8,117 bases of DNA, from positions 1 through 8,117 of the forward strand of contig JAPKYG010000071.1 in assembly GCA_026394435.1 (NCBI GenBank), in the 5' to 3' direction. Source of the stretch: Methanobacteriota archaeon (lineage in GTDB: Archaea; Thermoplasmatota; E2; DHVEG-1). The notes under the pieces were generated by a model. The model was not told where the DNA came from. It saw nothing but the letters and a program-made list of their open reading frames with translations, and made no database searches. Made by a program: the position numbers and the translations under genes. This document shows, in pieces, positions 1 to 5,798 of the stretch (the first letter of the stretch is position 1; each line of letters starts with the position of its first letter).

Positions 1-241
1 TGAAAGAATCACGGAGGACGATGATAGCATTTTCAATCTCTTGTGTTACCTTTGAGTATGTTTTCAATGGTCGTTGTGAACGGCTTCTGTAACTGTCTTT
101 TCCAGGATGGTATGCTCGCTTCCTCCATTTCCATACCACCCATCGACTGACACCGAAGATAGCAGCGATGTCTTTGATTTTGTATCCTTTTTTGTAAGCT
201 TTAACAATACGTCTTCGTATTTCAGGTGTAAGTGATCCCAT
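1..241 (-). CDS. IS481-like transposase, N-terminal part (partial)
   Basis: This is the amino-terminal 80 residues of a DDE-type transposase; the rest lies beyond the window's left edge. It starts with MGSLTPEIRRRIVKAYKKG and continues into a helix-turn-helix (about residues 20-45, with KIKDIAAIFGVSRWVVWKW). A basic RSRSQRP stretch follows at about 57-63, and then EIENAIIVLRDSF. The order HTH, arginine-rich R-S-x-x-RP linker, then E-I-x-x-I-x-x-LR is what IS481-family proteins show before their integrase core; the catalytic DDE residues are not in view. The frame is open throughout. ATG at 241-239 is chosen because the right-hand copy starts identically and the nearby upstream ATG is in another frame and stops quickly. 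IS630 is a less likely alternative. Confidence 0.75.
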   Translation of the reverse strand, partial: MGSLTPEIRRRIVKAYKKGYKIKDIAAIFGVSRWVVWKWRKRAYHPGKDSYRSRSQRPLKTYSKVTQEIENAIIVLRDSF

Positions 242-326
242 CCCTCTTCATCCCAAGATCAGGGATGTGGTCACTTCATTGTTAATGTTTTTTACAAAAA
301 TGTTGGCGATGTCACTTTACTTTACA
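1..326 (-). mobile_element. Insertion sequence, IS481-like, left copy (5' part, internal end cut by window)
   Basis: This is the terminal end plus the 5' part of the transposase gene of an insertion sequence. Its outer tip lies at 326 and begins TGTAAAGTAAAGTGACATCG on the minus strand. A TGT tip fits the IS481 family. Bases 187-326 match 7978-8117 as an inverted repeat, with differences only at 260 and 270, and the match stops sharply at 326/7978, which fixes the element end. The other terminus lies outside the window, so terminal inverted repeats and target duplications cannot be checked. The element abuts the 3' end of the pantoate kinase gene and is transcribed in the same direction. Confidence 0.8.
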
Positions 327-1194
327 CTTCTTTTAAAACCCGTGCTCCTCCCTCATCAACTGTACAACAAAAAACCTTTCCAAATACCGAGAGGGTCTTA
401 CAAAGCATGGGTGTATCACCCATTGCAAATACCGAGTTACCCAACATGCACATACTCGCCATCCCATACTGATTCGCAGCCTCAATTGCCTGAAGCACCA
501 TTTCATCAGCAAGACCAATCTTGCAGGTAAACTCCCAAGCAAGAGAAAAAAGGTGTTCAACAGAAGGCTTCTCCAAAAGTTTTTTTGTACAATACCGTCC
601 ATACGACGCAATCTCACAAAGCCGTGTAGCATCGGAAAGAATCTTCTTTGTCTCAATCTCTTTTCCGATAACACATAACACCATATCGTATATCCCAGGG
701 ATATGCTCCAGCATCCCCCACGGGGGAAGCCCTGCTTCTCGTCGGATCTCAATACCACCAAAACTACTGGCGATCACATCACCAAGACCCGTCCGTAATT
801 GAACTTCAGCGTAATGCGCAGCTTTTACGGCATTATCCCTTGGAAGATTGAGAAGGTCTGCGAGAGCAAGCGTTGAGCTGAGTGCACCCCCTGCACTCAT
901 GCCAAATCCTTGACTCACCGGTAGGTCTAACATGGTATCGACGGTAATCCTGAGTGGTGTCTCTCCTACGAGAAATTTCAAAGCCAATTTCGTAACGAGC
1001 GCATTGGATGGGGATCCGTTGATACTAACAGTAATTGTGTGCTGTGACGCCGGTTTCACCGTCACCTGACTGACCGCACCCAAAGAGATGTTAATGCCAG
1101 CGCCACGTGACCCTGAACGATCCATATTCTGACCAGAGTACACTGGTTCAAAAAACGCAGAAATGTGTCCTGGAGCAAAAGCAATTCCTTTCAT
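322..1194 (-). CDS. Pantoate kinase, archaeal GHMP family
   Basis: The likely product phosphorylates pantoate with ATP to 4-phosphopantoate, the archaeal replacement for the bacterial pantothenate route to CoA. It acts in the cytoplasm. The 290-residue protein begins with APGHISAFFE (residues 7-16) and GSRGAG (28-33), both typical of archaeal pantoate kinases. The GHMP ATP-binding loop follows at about 92-102 (PVSQGFGMSAG). Its length is normal for the family and it ends DEGGARVLKEV, which looks like a near-natural end. The start is 15 bases after the CoaBC stop, with a GAGGG stretch upstream, so the two genes are probably co-transcribed. The stop codon is supplied by the tip of the left IS: the last Val codon straddles the junction at 326/327, so a few native C-terminal residues may be lost. 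Other GHMP kinases are less likely given the CoaBC neighbour. Confidence 0.85.
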   Translation of the reverse strand: MKGIAFAPGHISAFFEPVYSGQNMDRSGSRGAGINISLGAVSQVTVKPASQHTITVSINGSPSNALVTKLALKFLVGETPLRITVDTMLDLPVSQGFGMSAGGALSSTLALADLLNLPRDNAVKAAHYAEVQLRTGLGDVIASSFGGIEIRREAGLPPWGMLEHIPGIYDMVLCVIGKEIETKKILSDATRLCEIASYGRYCTKKLLEKPSVEHLFSLAWEFTCKIGLADEMVLQAIEAANQYGMASMCMLGNSVFAMGDTPMLCKTLSVFGKVFCCTVDEGGARVLKEV

Positions 1195-1209
1195 AGCCCT
1201 CGCATGTGA

Positions 1210-2406
1210 CTATTTTATCATATCAAGGATAACAGAAGCAAGCTCTTCTTTTTTTCCTTTCTTCCAGTTACTTTTTCCTTTTTTCGTAAGAATAAAAATC
1301 TCGTTATGCTCCGCGCCAAACCCGGCAAGCGTATTCCCCACAGCACCATCGAGATGATGCTTCGTAAGGAGCTGTTGCGTCTTTCTCTTTACGTTTATCT
1401 TTTTTTCTTCTGTTTTAAACGCAATGATTGTTGCGTGCGGAACTCGCGATCGCAGCGTCTCAAGAATGGTCGGTGCCTGAGCACACTCTATGAAAAGTTT
1501 TTCTTTTCCTGAGGGGATTTTCCCTCTCTGTTTTTTTGGGATATAGTTCGCAATCGCTGCACATACGATAATGCTATCAAAATGTTTTACCCTGTTGTTT
1601 TTCATCAATTTCAGGAGATCGGCCACTATCTCAAAACGTTTATACGGGATATAGAAAGGAACAGGCTCCGTTGCGTACCCGTACCAGAGTTCAACATCTG
1701 CCCCCCGCTCAAAGGCATTGACGCTCAACGAGACCGCTGTTTTTCCAGAGCTCCGATTTGTCAGTAGCCTGATATCATCAATTGGCTCTGCAGTAGCGCC
1801 ACCGATAATCAGAATTTTTTTATTAAGTAAATCTCGTTTCCCAACCGTTCGAATCACGGTTTCAACGATCTCGTCAACCTGTGGTAGTTTTGCTTTGTTT
1901 CCCGAAATAAAGGGATCGATAAACAGGACGCCATGGTCTCTGCAGATGTCAATATTTTTTTGAACAATTTTATGGTCGTACATCGACAAATGCATGGCAG
2001 GAACAAGAAGGATAGGCACCCTAGATCCTATCGCGGTGGTTGCACACGTGGTCACTGGTGTATCATCAATCCCCCGAGCGATTTTTGAAATCGTGTTTGC
2101 AGTACACGGTGAGATGAGGAGAAGATCAACAGGGTCTTGTACCAGGCCGCACCAGGAGACATGTTCGGTTTGACCCGTCAGTTGTATCACAGGTTTATGG
2201 GATGTTGCAAATTCTAACGCATCCGGGTGAATGATACGTGTTGCAGCAGGTGTCATGACCGGGTACACGGTCGCCCCATGGCGTATCAACTCCCGTGCAA
2301 GTTTAATACTTTCAACAGCAGCAATACTCCCCGTAACCCCAAGAACAATTCGTTTATGTAAGAGTTTGTTGTTTTTCTTCCCGCGCAATTCCTCTGCAGG
2401 ATGCAT
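1210..2406 (-). CDS. coaBC: Bifunctional phosphopantothenoylcysteine decarboxylase / phosphopantothenate-cysteine ligase
   Basis: This enzyme joins cysteine to 4'-phosphopantothenate (CoaB) and decarboxylates the product to 4'-phosphopantetheine (CoaC) in CoA synthesis. The FMN-binding CoaC half covers about residues 17-185. It has GVTGSIAA (23-30), the expected active-site His at 82 (in EHVSW), SPCTANTISKIARGIDD (99-115) and PAMHLSMY (136-143). The CoaB half covers about 195-398, with GGATAEPIDDIR (202-213), TNRSSGK (216-222), AAIANYIP (283-290) and NTLAGFG (358-364). At 398 residues it is a full-length fusion. The usual PxMNxxMW motif has His in place of Asn at 138 and Tyr in place of Trp. 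The start at 2406 has GTGAT at 2410-2414 as a Shine-Dalgarno motif, overlapping the end of the upstream stress-protein gene. Confidence 0.93.
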   Translation of the reverse strand: MHPAEELRGKKNNKLLHKRIVLGVTGSIAAVESIKLARELIRHGATVYPVMTPAATRIIHPDALEFATSHKPVIQLTGQTEHVSWCGLVQDPVDLLLISPCTANTISKIARGIDDTPVTTCATTAIGSRVPILLVPAMHLSMYDHKIVQKNIDICRDHGVLFIDPFISGNKAKLPQVDEIVETVIRTVGKRDLLNKKILIIGGATAEPIDDIRLLTNRSSGKTAVSLSVNAFERGADVELWYGYATEPVPFYIPYKRFEIVADLLKLMKNNRVKHFDSIIVCAAIANYIPKKQRGKIPSGKEKLFIECAQAPTILETLRSRVPHATIIAFKTEEKKINVKRKTQQLLTKHHLDGAVGNTLAGFGAEHNEIFILTKKGKSNWKKGKKEELASVILDMIK

Positions 2407-2409
2407 TTC

Positions 2410-2414
2410 ATCAC
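2410..2414 (-). promoter_or_regulatory. Shine-Dalgarno motif for coaBC
   Basis: GTGAT on the minus strand matches the archaeal anti-Shine-Dalgarno (GGTGATC core) and sits three bases before the ATG at 2406. It lies between the stop of the stress-protein gene (2422-2424) and coaBC, which supports translational coupling and this choice of start. The spacing is shorter than usual. Confidence 0.5.
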
Positions 2415-2421
2415 AATTCTT

Positions 2422-2862
2422 TTATCGTACGACCAACACGGATCGGCTCGCGTGTCGTACTACTTTATCAGTTACGCTACCAAGTAAAAATCTTCCCTCT
2501 TTCCCATATCCTTTATAGCCAATCAGAATAATATCGCTATCATATTTTTTTGCAATAAGGAGGATTTCATCAGCAGGATCACCTACCTCAACCGCAACCT
2601 CAACTTTACTTAATTTTCCTTCGAGTTCTTTTGCGAGTTTCCCGAGGTTTTCAATCGCCTTTTCTTTAAAGGTTCCAGGCGTGACGACTGTACTTAAATC
2701 AATAGTTGGTAGCAACATGTTGGTGAATGTTGATTCAACTAATGCGGCAGGGATGACTGTCAGGAGGACGAGCTCATCATCATGTGTTGAACACCGGACT
2801 GCCATATCAATAGCTTTTGTCGATGCTTCTGATCCATCATAGGCGACAAGTAATCGTTTCAT
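2422..2862 (-). CDS. Universal stress protein (UspA family), ATP-binding type
   Basis: This is a small single-domain UspA-fold protein of 146 residues, the usual length. The first strand MKRLLVAYDGSEAS carries the conserved Asp at 9. The nucleotide-binding signature G-x2-G-x9-G-S is complete: G115, G118, G128 and S129, within GYKGYG and LLGSVT. This marks the ATP-binding class rather than the UspA class that lacks ATP. Such proteins usually form dimers in the cytoplasm and respond to stress or energy state; the actual target is unknown. GGTGA (2866-2870) lies upstream of the ATG. It is first in a minus-strand run with coaBC (15-base gap) and pantoate kinase, separated from the resolvase gene by 132 bases. 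Placement ahead of CoA genes suggests co-expression, not necessarily a shared function. Confidence 0.92.
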   Translation of the reverse strand: MKRLLVAYDGSEASTKAIDMAVRCSTHDDELVLLTVIPAALVESTFTNMLLPTIDLSTVVTPGTFKEKAIENLGKLAKELEGKLSKVEVAVEVGDPADEILLIAKKYDSDIILIGYKGYGKEGRFLLGSVTDKVVRHASRSVLVVR

Positions 2863-2865
2863 TTC

Positions 2866-2870
2866 TCACC
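2866..2870 (-). promoter_or_regulatory. Shine-Dalgarno motif for the universal stress protein
   Basis: GGTGA on the minus strand lies three bases before the ATG at 2862, in the run GGTGAGAA-ATG. It fixes the start of the 146-residue protein. Confidence 0.6.
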
Positions 2871-2994
2871 ACGGTACTGGTAGTAATGGGGAACTGGCTA
2901 AAAAAGATTTTGTATTTTTTCCTTAGGAATGAATGAAACAAGTTCTGTTAAAAAATCCTCTGTTTAACCACTTTTCTTGGTCAACATTATTCAA

Positions 2995-3504
2995 TTATTT
3001 ACATAAATACATGAGAAAATCTGAAAGCGGTAAGCCGTCTTCCCATCGCATGATAAAATTCCCACTTTTACTTAAGGCAAGTTTTGGGAGTCGATTTTGC
3101 AGAATCTTCGCTCGACCTTCAAGCTTTTGAATCTCCATGGTAAAGAGACGCCAAGCATCACCACCATGACCCTTCAAACGAAAACCATAAACAGGTAATG
3201 TCCCTGTTTTTTCGCATTCACGTTGCATCTTTTCTGCTTGCCGTTGCAGTTTACCATCCACGCTACTGAAATGCAATGTGTCAGTATTGCTTGATTTGAT
3301 CTCCATGAGAAACGAGATATCGCCTCGAAGTGCAACCAAATCAACGCCAAACGAGCCTGCGGCACGAACCACAATAAATGGTTTCCTCTGGGTCAGGTAG
3401 TAATTTCCTTTCTCCAGTGCAGAACACGTTTTCGTAACCTTGGAAAGAGTTTTTTCATCTCCCTCAAGAATACCTTTTAATTCCCTTTCGTAGACGCTGC
3501 TCAT
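2995..3504 (-). CDS. hjc: Holliday junction resolvase, Hjc type, enlarged
   Basis: This is a likely archaeal structure-specific endonuclease that cuts four-way DNA junctions during recombination and fork repair. It carries the nuclease-fold residues of the family: Glu6 in YEREL (5-9), Arg47 in VVRAAGS (45-51), Asp55 in GVDLVAL, and Glu68/Lys70 in FLMEIKS. A PVYGFRLKG strand follows at about 104-112 and a WRLF motif at 118-121. It is longer than classical Hjc (169 residues against about 120-140), because about 25 residues are inserted between the first helix and Arg47 and the C-terminus is extended. It is divergent from the CBS gene at 3586. A TATA-like ATTAAAAC on the minus strand (3532-3539) lies about 30 bases before the ATG, so the mRNA may be nearly leaderless; no good Shine-Dalgarno motif is seen. 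Other restriction-like nucleases are possible but fit less well. Confidence 0.83.
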   Translation of the reverse strand: MSSVYERELKGILEGDEKTLSKVTKTCSALEKGNYYLTQRKPFIVVRAAGSFGVDLVALRGDISFLMEIKSSNTDTLHFSSVDGKLQRQAEKMQRECEKTGTLPVYGFRLKGHGGDAWRLFTMEIQKLEGRAKILQNRLPKLALSKSGNFIMRWEDGLPLSDFLMYLCK

Positions 3505-3530
3505 ATGAAAAAGGTAAAATACCTCGTAAT

Positions 3531-3540
3531 GTTTTAATGT
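3531..3540. promoter_or_regulatory. Candidate shared TATA element, divergent promoters
   Basis: GTTTTAATGT lies in the 81-base spacer between hjc (minus) and the CBS/zinc-ribbon gene (plus). Its core TTTTAA reads TTAAAA on the other strand. Read leftward, it sits about 31 bases from the hjc ATG, giving an almost leaderless transcript. Read rightward, it predicts a start near 3561, with the GGTGA Shine-Dalgarno motif at 3574-3578 in a leader of about 25 bases. The positions are seen; the promoter role is inferred. Confidence 0.4.
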
Positions 3541-3573
3541 TTGGGATTGGAGCGATCAATCAGACAGTGATTT

Positions 3574-3578
3574 GGTGA
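3574..3578 (+). promoter_or_regulatory. Shine-Dalgarno motif for the CBS/zinc-ribbon gene
   Basis: GGTGA lies seven bases before the ATG at 3586, a standard archaeal spacing, and fixes this start. Confidence 0.65.
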
Positions 3579-3585
3579 ACAGGCT

Positions 3586-4140
3586 ATGAGCAAAGATGTT
3601 CTGGTTAAAGAAGTTATGAAGACGAAGCCGATGATTGTACAACCATTCACGACCGTTTTAGAAGCAGCTCGGATCATGAAAAAGAATAAAATCGGAAACG
3701 TGATTATCTCAGAAATAAATCACCCAATCGGGATTCTCACAGAAAGCGATATCATCAAAAAAGTGGTCTGTGAAGGGAAGAACGCGCAGGATGTGCTTGT
3801 AGAAGAGGTCATGAGCAGCCCGATTGTCGTGACCGAGCCGTACATTTCCCTGCAAGAGGCGTTGAAGATAATGGGAAAGTGTAATATCAGGCGACTTCCA
3901 GTGATCGAAAACAATGAGCTTGTTGGCATCATCACCCAGCGGGATATTTCTCGTCTGTCACCAGCGCTTACGGAGATCGCGCACGAATGGTCCAGCATCG
4001 GCACAAAAGATGAGGAGTATTTACAGAGCCAAACGTTTTCTGGAAAATGTGAGGATTGTAATACGTTATCAACAAATCTGAAAAGTGTTGATGGCCGACT
4101 ACTCTGTGATGATTGTATTGATGGATTAAAGTATGAGTAA
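3586..4140 (+). CDS. CBS-domain pair protein with C-terminal zinc ribbon (Ta0289-like)
   Basis: This is a 184-residue probable ligand sensor. Two CBS repeats form one Bateman module: CBS1 at about residues 8-66 (VKEVMKTKP, then PIGILTESDI) and CBS2 at about 73-130 (VEEVMSSPIVV, then ELVGIITQRDI). A linker of some 20 residues leads to a compact zinc ribbon with Cys155-x2-Cys158 and Cys174-x2-Cys177. This order is that of the archaeal CBS/zinc-ribbon family exemplified by Thermoplasma acidophilum Ta0289. CBS pairs commonly bind adenine nucleotides or similar ligands, but the ligand and target here are unknown. The next gene, a four-CBS protein, follows after 36 bases on the same strand, so the two are probably one operon. 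Zinc binding is inferred from the cysteines. Confidence 0.9.
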   Translation: MSKDVLVKEVMKTKPMIVQPFTTVLEAARIMKKNKIGNVIISEINHPIGILTESDIIKKVVCEGKNAQDVLVEEVMSSPIVVTEPYISLQEALKIMGKCNIRRLPVIENNELVGIITQRDISRLSPALTEIAHEWSSIGTKDEEYLQSQTFSGKCEDCNTLSTNLKSVDGRLLCDDCIDGLKYE

Positions 4141-4162
4141 TATTTTTTTAACAAAGGAAAAA

Positions 4163-4167
4163 GGAGG
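4163..4167 (+). promoter_or_regulatory. Shine-Dalgarno motif for the four-CBS gene
   Basis: GGAGG lies nine bases before the ATG at 4177. It follows a T-rich run (4143-4149) just after the preceding stop, which could be a weak terminator or a TATA-like element; operon read-through remains the simplest reading. Confidence 0.65.
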
Positions 4168-4176
4168 AAAACGACT

Positions 4177-4956
4177 ATGAAAGTAAAGGATATAATGACG
4201 ACAAAAATAATTTCAGTGGATAAGGATGATAGTCTAAAACGCGTTCTTGATCTGATGAAGAAGCATGATATCACGAAGATACCGGTACTTGAGGAAAAAA
4301 AATTTTTTGGTCTTGTGACTGATAATGTGATTGCGTATAAGCTTGGGTCGATACGAAAGCGGAGTGTGACTGCTTCTCGGTTGCATGCATCGTCTGTGAC
4401 GGAGAAAGAGGTGAAAACTATTTCTGCGGAGGATGATGTGAGAAACATTTTGAAATCTGTTGGTGAGCCTGGTCCAACGATGCTTCCTGTTGTGGAGAAC
4501 GGAAAGCTTGTTGGGGTGGTGACGAAGGCAGATCTGCTTCCGATGGTGAAGAGTAAAGATTCGATTTATTCTATTATGCAACGAAAAGTGCATACGGTTA
4601 GCCTTAATGACCGAGTGATTCATGCACGGCGGATCATGATCACTGAGAATATCGCTCGTCTCCCGGTTCTTGAAGATAAAAAACTGGTTGGGATTATCTC
4701 TGATATTGAGATTGCGTTGGCGTTCGCATCTTTGAAGAAATCGTTTTCATTGGGAAAGCAGAAGCATCATCTTGACGAGCTTCTTGTAGAGGATGCAATG
4801 CGGACTCCGGTGGTTTGGACAACACCATCTAAAAGTATTTTCGATGCGGCACAACTGATGCTGAACCATAATATCGGGGCGCTGCCGGTTCTGGAGAATG
4901 AGAAGCTTGTTGGGATGGTTACAAGAACGGATTTATTAAAGACGATTGTGGTGTAA
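4177..4956 (+). CDS. Four-CBS-domain protein
   Basis: This protein of 259 residues is made almost wholly of four CBS repeats, that is, two Bateman modules. The repeats run at about residues 1-56 (VKDIMTTKIISV, FFGLVTDNVI), 66-125 (LVGVVTKADLL), 130-190 (IYSIMQRKVHTV, LVGIISDIEI) and 205-258 (VEDAMRTPVVWT, LVGMVTRTDLL). CBS2 is the most divergent: the usual D-x-M opening is missing. No catalytic, membrane or DNA-binding domain is seen, so it is probably a cytoplasmic nucleotide-responsive regulator acting through a partner. Archaea carry many such stand-alone CBS proteins, and the partner cannot be named from sequence. It sits 36 bases after the CBS/zinc-ribbon gene with a strong GGAGG motif. 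Its codons favour G and T in third position, in contrast to the protease gene downstream. Confidence 0.9.
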   Translation: MKVKDIMTTKIISVDKDDSLKRVLDLMKKHDITKIPVLEEKKFFGLVTDNVIAYKLGSIRKRSVTASRLHASSVTEKEVKTISAEDDVRNILKSVGEPGPTMLPVVENGKLVGVVTKADLLPMVKSKDSIYSIMQRKVHTVSLNDRVIHARRIMITENIARLPVLEDKKLVGIISDIEIALAFASLKKSFSLGKQKHHLDELLVEDAMRTPVVWTTPSKSIFDAAQLMLNHNIGALPVLENEKLVGMVTRTDLLKTIVV

Positions 4957-4970
4957 AAGGTTTAAAGTAA
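4955..4970 (+). promoter_or_regulatory. Candidate BRE/TATA promoter, leaderless gene at 4991
   Basis: AAAAGGTTTAAAGTAA begins within the stop codon of the four-CBS gene. The TTTAAAG core (4961-4967) is centred about 27 bases before the ATG at 4991, the distance at which archaeal transcription starts. No Shine-Dalgarno motif lies between, which fits a leaderless mRNA starting at the ATG. Confidence 0.5.
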
Positions 4971-4990
4971 CTAAGACGATTCAGTATTGT

Positions 4991-5386
4991 ATGGTGTACC
5001 ATATTCCTTCCGATGAGGAAATCCTTGGTGCGGTGAAAAAGGTTTTTCAGAAATATCATACGGTTTCTTCTCAACATAAGCTGAAAAAACTTGTGGAAAA
5101 AGAGTTACAGACGAAGAAACAGCAGTTCCATGTGAGTGGACCCCGGTTGCGGACTCTGGTACTCAACAGTGGTTTTGTTCAGGTAGAGATTCATACGAGA
5201 GATGGTGATCCTGATAAGATTCTGCATAGGTGCCCAGTGTGCGGTGGTTCGTTACAGCGGGTGAAGAATCAGACGATTTATGGTGGTGAGGTTACCTTGG
5301 AGTTTCGATGTGCTTTGTGCGGGTATTGGACGGGGAAGAAAAAGAAGATTCCGACGTTATATGTTTTTCACCTGAAGGTGCAGTAA
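4991..5386 (+). CDS. Small zinc-ribbon protein, possible regulator
   Basis: This is a 131-residue protein of a type I recognise as archaeal but cannot name. The N-terminal part (about residues 1-65) is mostly helical and charged (SDEEILGAVKKVF, QHKLKKLVEKEL, GPRLRTLVLNSG) and looks like a winged-helix or similar small DNA- or RNA-binding fold. The C-terminal part is a zinc ribbon with Cys81-x2-Cys84 (RCPVCGGSL) and Cys107-x2-Cys110 (RCALCGYW), followed by a lysine-rich tail. I chose ATG 4991 over an upstream TTG at 4946, which would overlap the four-CBS gene and add residues with no protein-like character. A TATA-like box 27 bases before 4991 also supports this start. It may be a transcription regulator or a ribosome-associated factor. 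A T-rich terminator follows. Confidence 0.75.
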   Translation: MVYHIPSDEEILGAVKKVFQKYHTVSSQHKLKKLVEKELQTKKQQFHVSGPRLRTLVLNSGFVQVEIHTRDGDPDKILHRCPVCGGSLQRVKNQTIYGGEVTLEFRCALCGYWTGKKKKIPTLYVFHLKVQ

Positions 5387-5422
5387 TTTTCTAAAAAAAT
5401 ATTACATCTAGAGAGAAGATTC

Positions 5423-5444
5423 TTTTTTTTTTTTCTGTTTTTTT
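5423..5444 (+). terminator. Oligo-T terminator after the zinc-ribbon gene
   Basis: A run of 12 Ts (5423-5434), CTG, then 7 Ts (5438-5444) starts 37 bases after the stop at 5386. Archaeal RNA polymerase stops at such U-rich stretches without a strong hairpin. Only a weak AGAA/TTCT stem precedes it. Confidence 0.6.
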
Positions 5445-5530
5445 ATCATTTGATTCACACAAAAAACATGAAGTTTTAAGGGTATGTTTTTAAAGAACTT
5501 AAATCAATTAGTATATTGAGATTAAATCCT

Positions 5531-5566
5531 TTTTATACTTCTGTGTTATAGTTGATAAATTATCAA
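5531..5566 (+). promoter_or_regulatory. Candidate promoter with palindromic operator
   Basis: TTTTATAC (5531-5538) is followed by the perfect palindrome TTGATAA-A-TTATCAA (5552-5566). If the box is a TATA element, transcription would start near 5561, inside the palindrome, which is a classical repressor position. The sequence symmetry is certain; its role is inferred. Confidence 0.35.
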
Positions 5567-5568
5567 GG

Positions 5569-5632
5569 CTTTGCACCCATAGTAGGTAAAAACAATTAAT
5601 TTGGGTGCAGAATATGGAATTTAGGTGCAGAG
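5569..5632 (+). repeat. Inverted repeat with two competing right arms
   Basis: TGCACCCA (5572-5579) pairs with TGGGTGCA (5602-5609). As RNA the stem extends to ten pairs, 5570-5579 with 5602-5611, one of them G-U. A near copy of the right arm, AGGTGCAG (5623-5630), lies exactly 20 bases further on and can pair instead through 5569-5577 with 5624-5632 (nine pairs, one G-U). The two helices exclude each other. It could be a switch-like leader, two tandem protein sites, or chance. Confidence 0.4.
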
Positions 5633-5768
5633 AAGATCGATTTAAGTAATATCAAAGGCCAGTCTGCCCCTATAAAACAAGAACCCTTGAATATTGCCTT
5701 TGTCAGAATAAAAAGTGCGGGGGAAGAGATACCAACTTTAAGGTTACAAGCAATCATTATACTATAAC

Positions 5769-5798
5769 AAAATATATTTATGCAAGAAAATATATAAT
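5769..5798 (+). promoter_or_regulatory. TATA-like boxes ahead of the C25 protease
   Basis: AAAATATAT occurs twice, 18 bases apart (5769-5777 and 5787-5795). The first is centred about 36 bases before the ATG at 5812 and would give a leader of about ten bases; the second is too near to direct a start upstream of the ATG. No Shine-Dalgarno motif is seen, which fits a very short leader. Confidence 0.45.

Noticed and set aside
267..530. Plus-strand frame of 87 codons crossing the IS tip
   Set aside because: It runs across the IS/kinase junction antisense to both and reads as low-complexity Pro/His/Ser text.
333..761. Minus-strand frame of 142 codons inside the pantoate kinase gene
   Set aside because: It is a shifted frame of a gene with clear GHMP motifs; its Trp-, Cys- and Arg-rich text is typical of out-of-frame translation.
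3720..4448. Long minus-strand open frame (242 codons) across the two CBS genes
   Set aside because: It is antisense to well-supported CBS repeats, rich in Ser, Phe and Ile, and has no domain-like motif; a shadow of codon bias.
4946..4990. Upstream TTG start for the zinc-ribbon gene
   Set aside because: It would overlap the four-CBS gene and run through the TATA-like box; ATG 4991 fits the promoter spacing.
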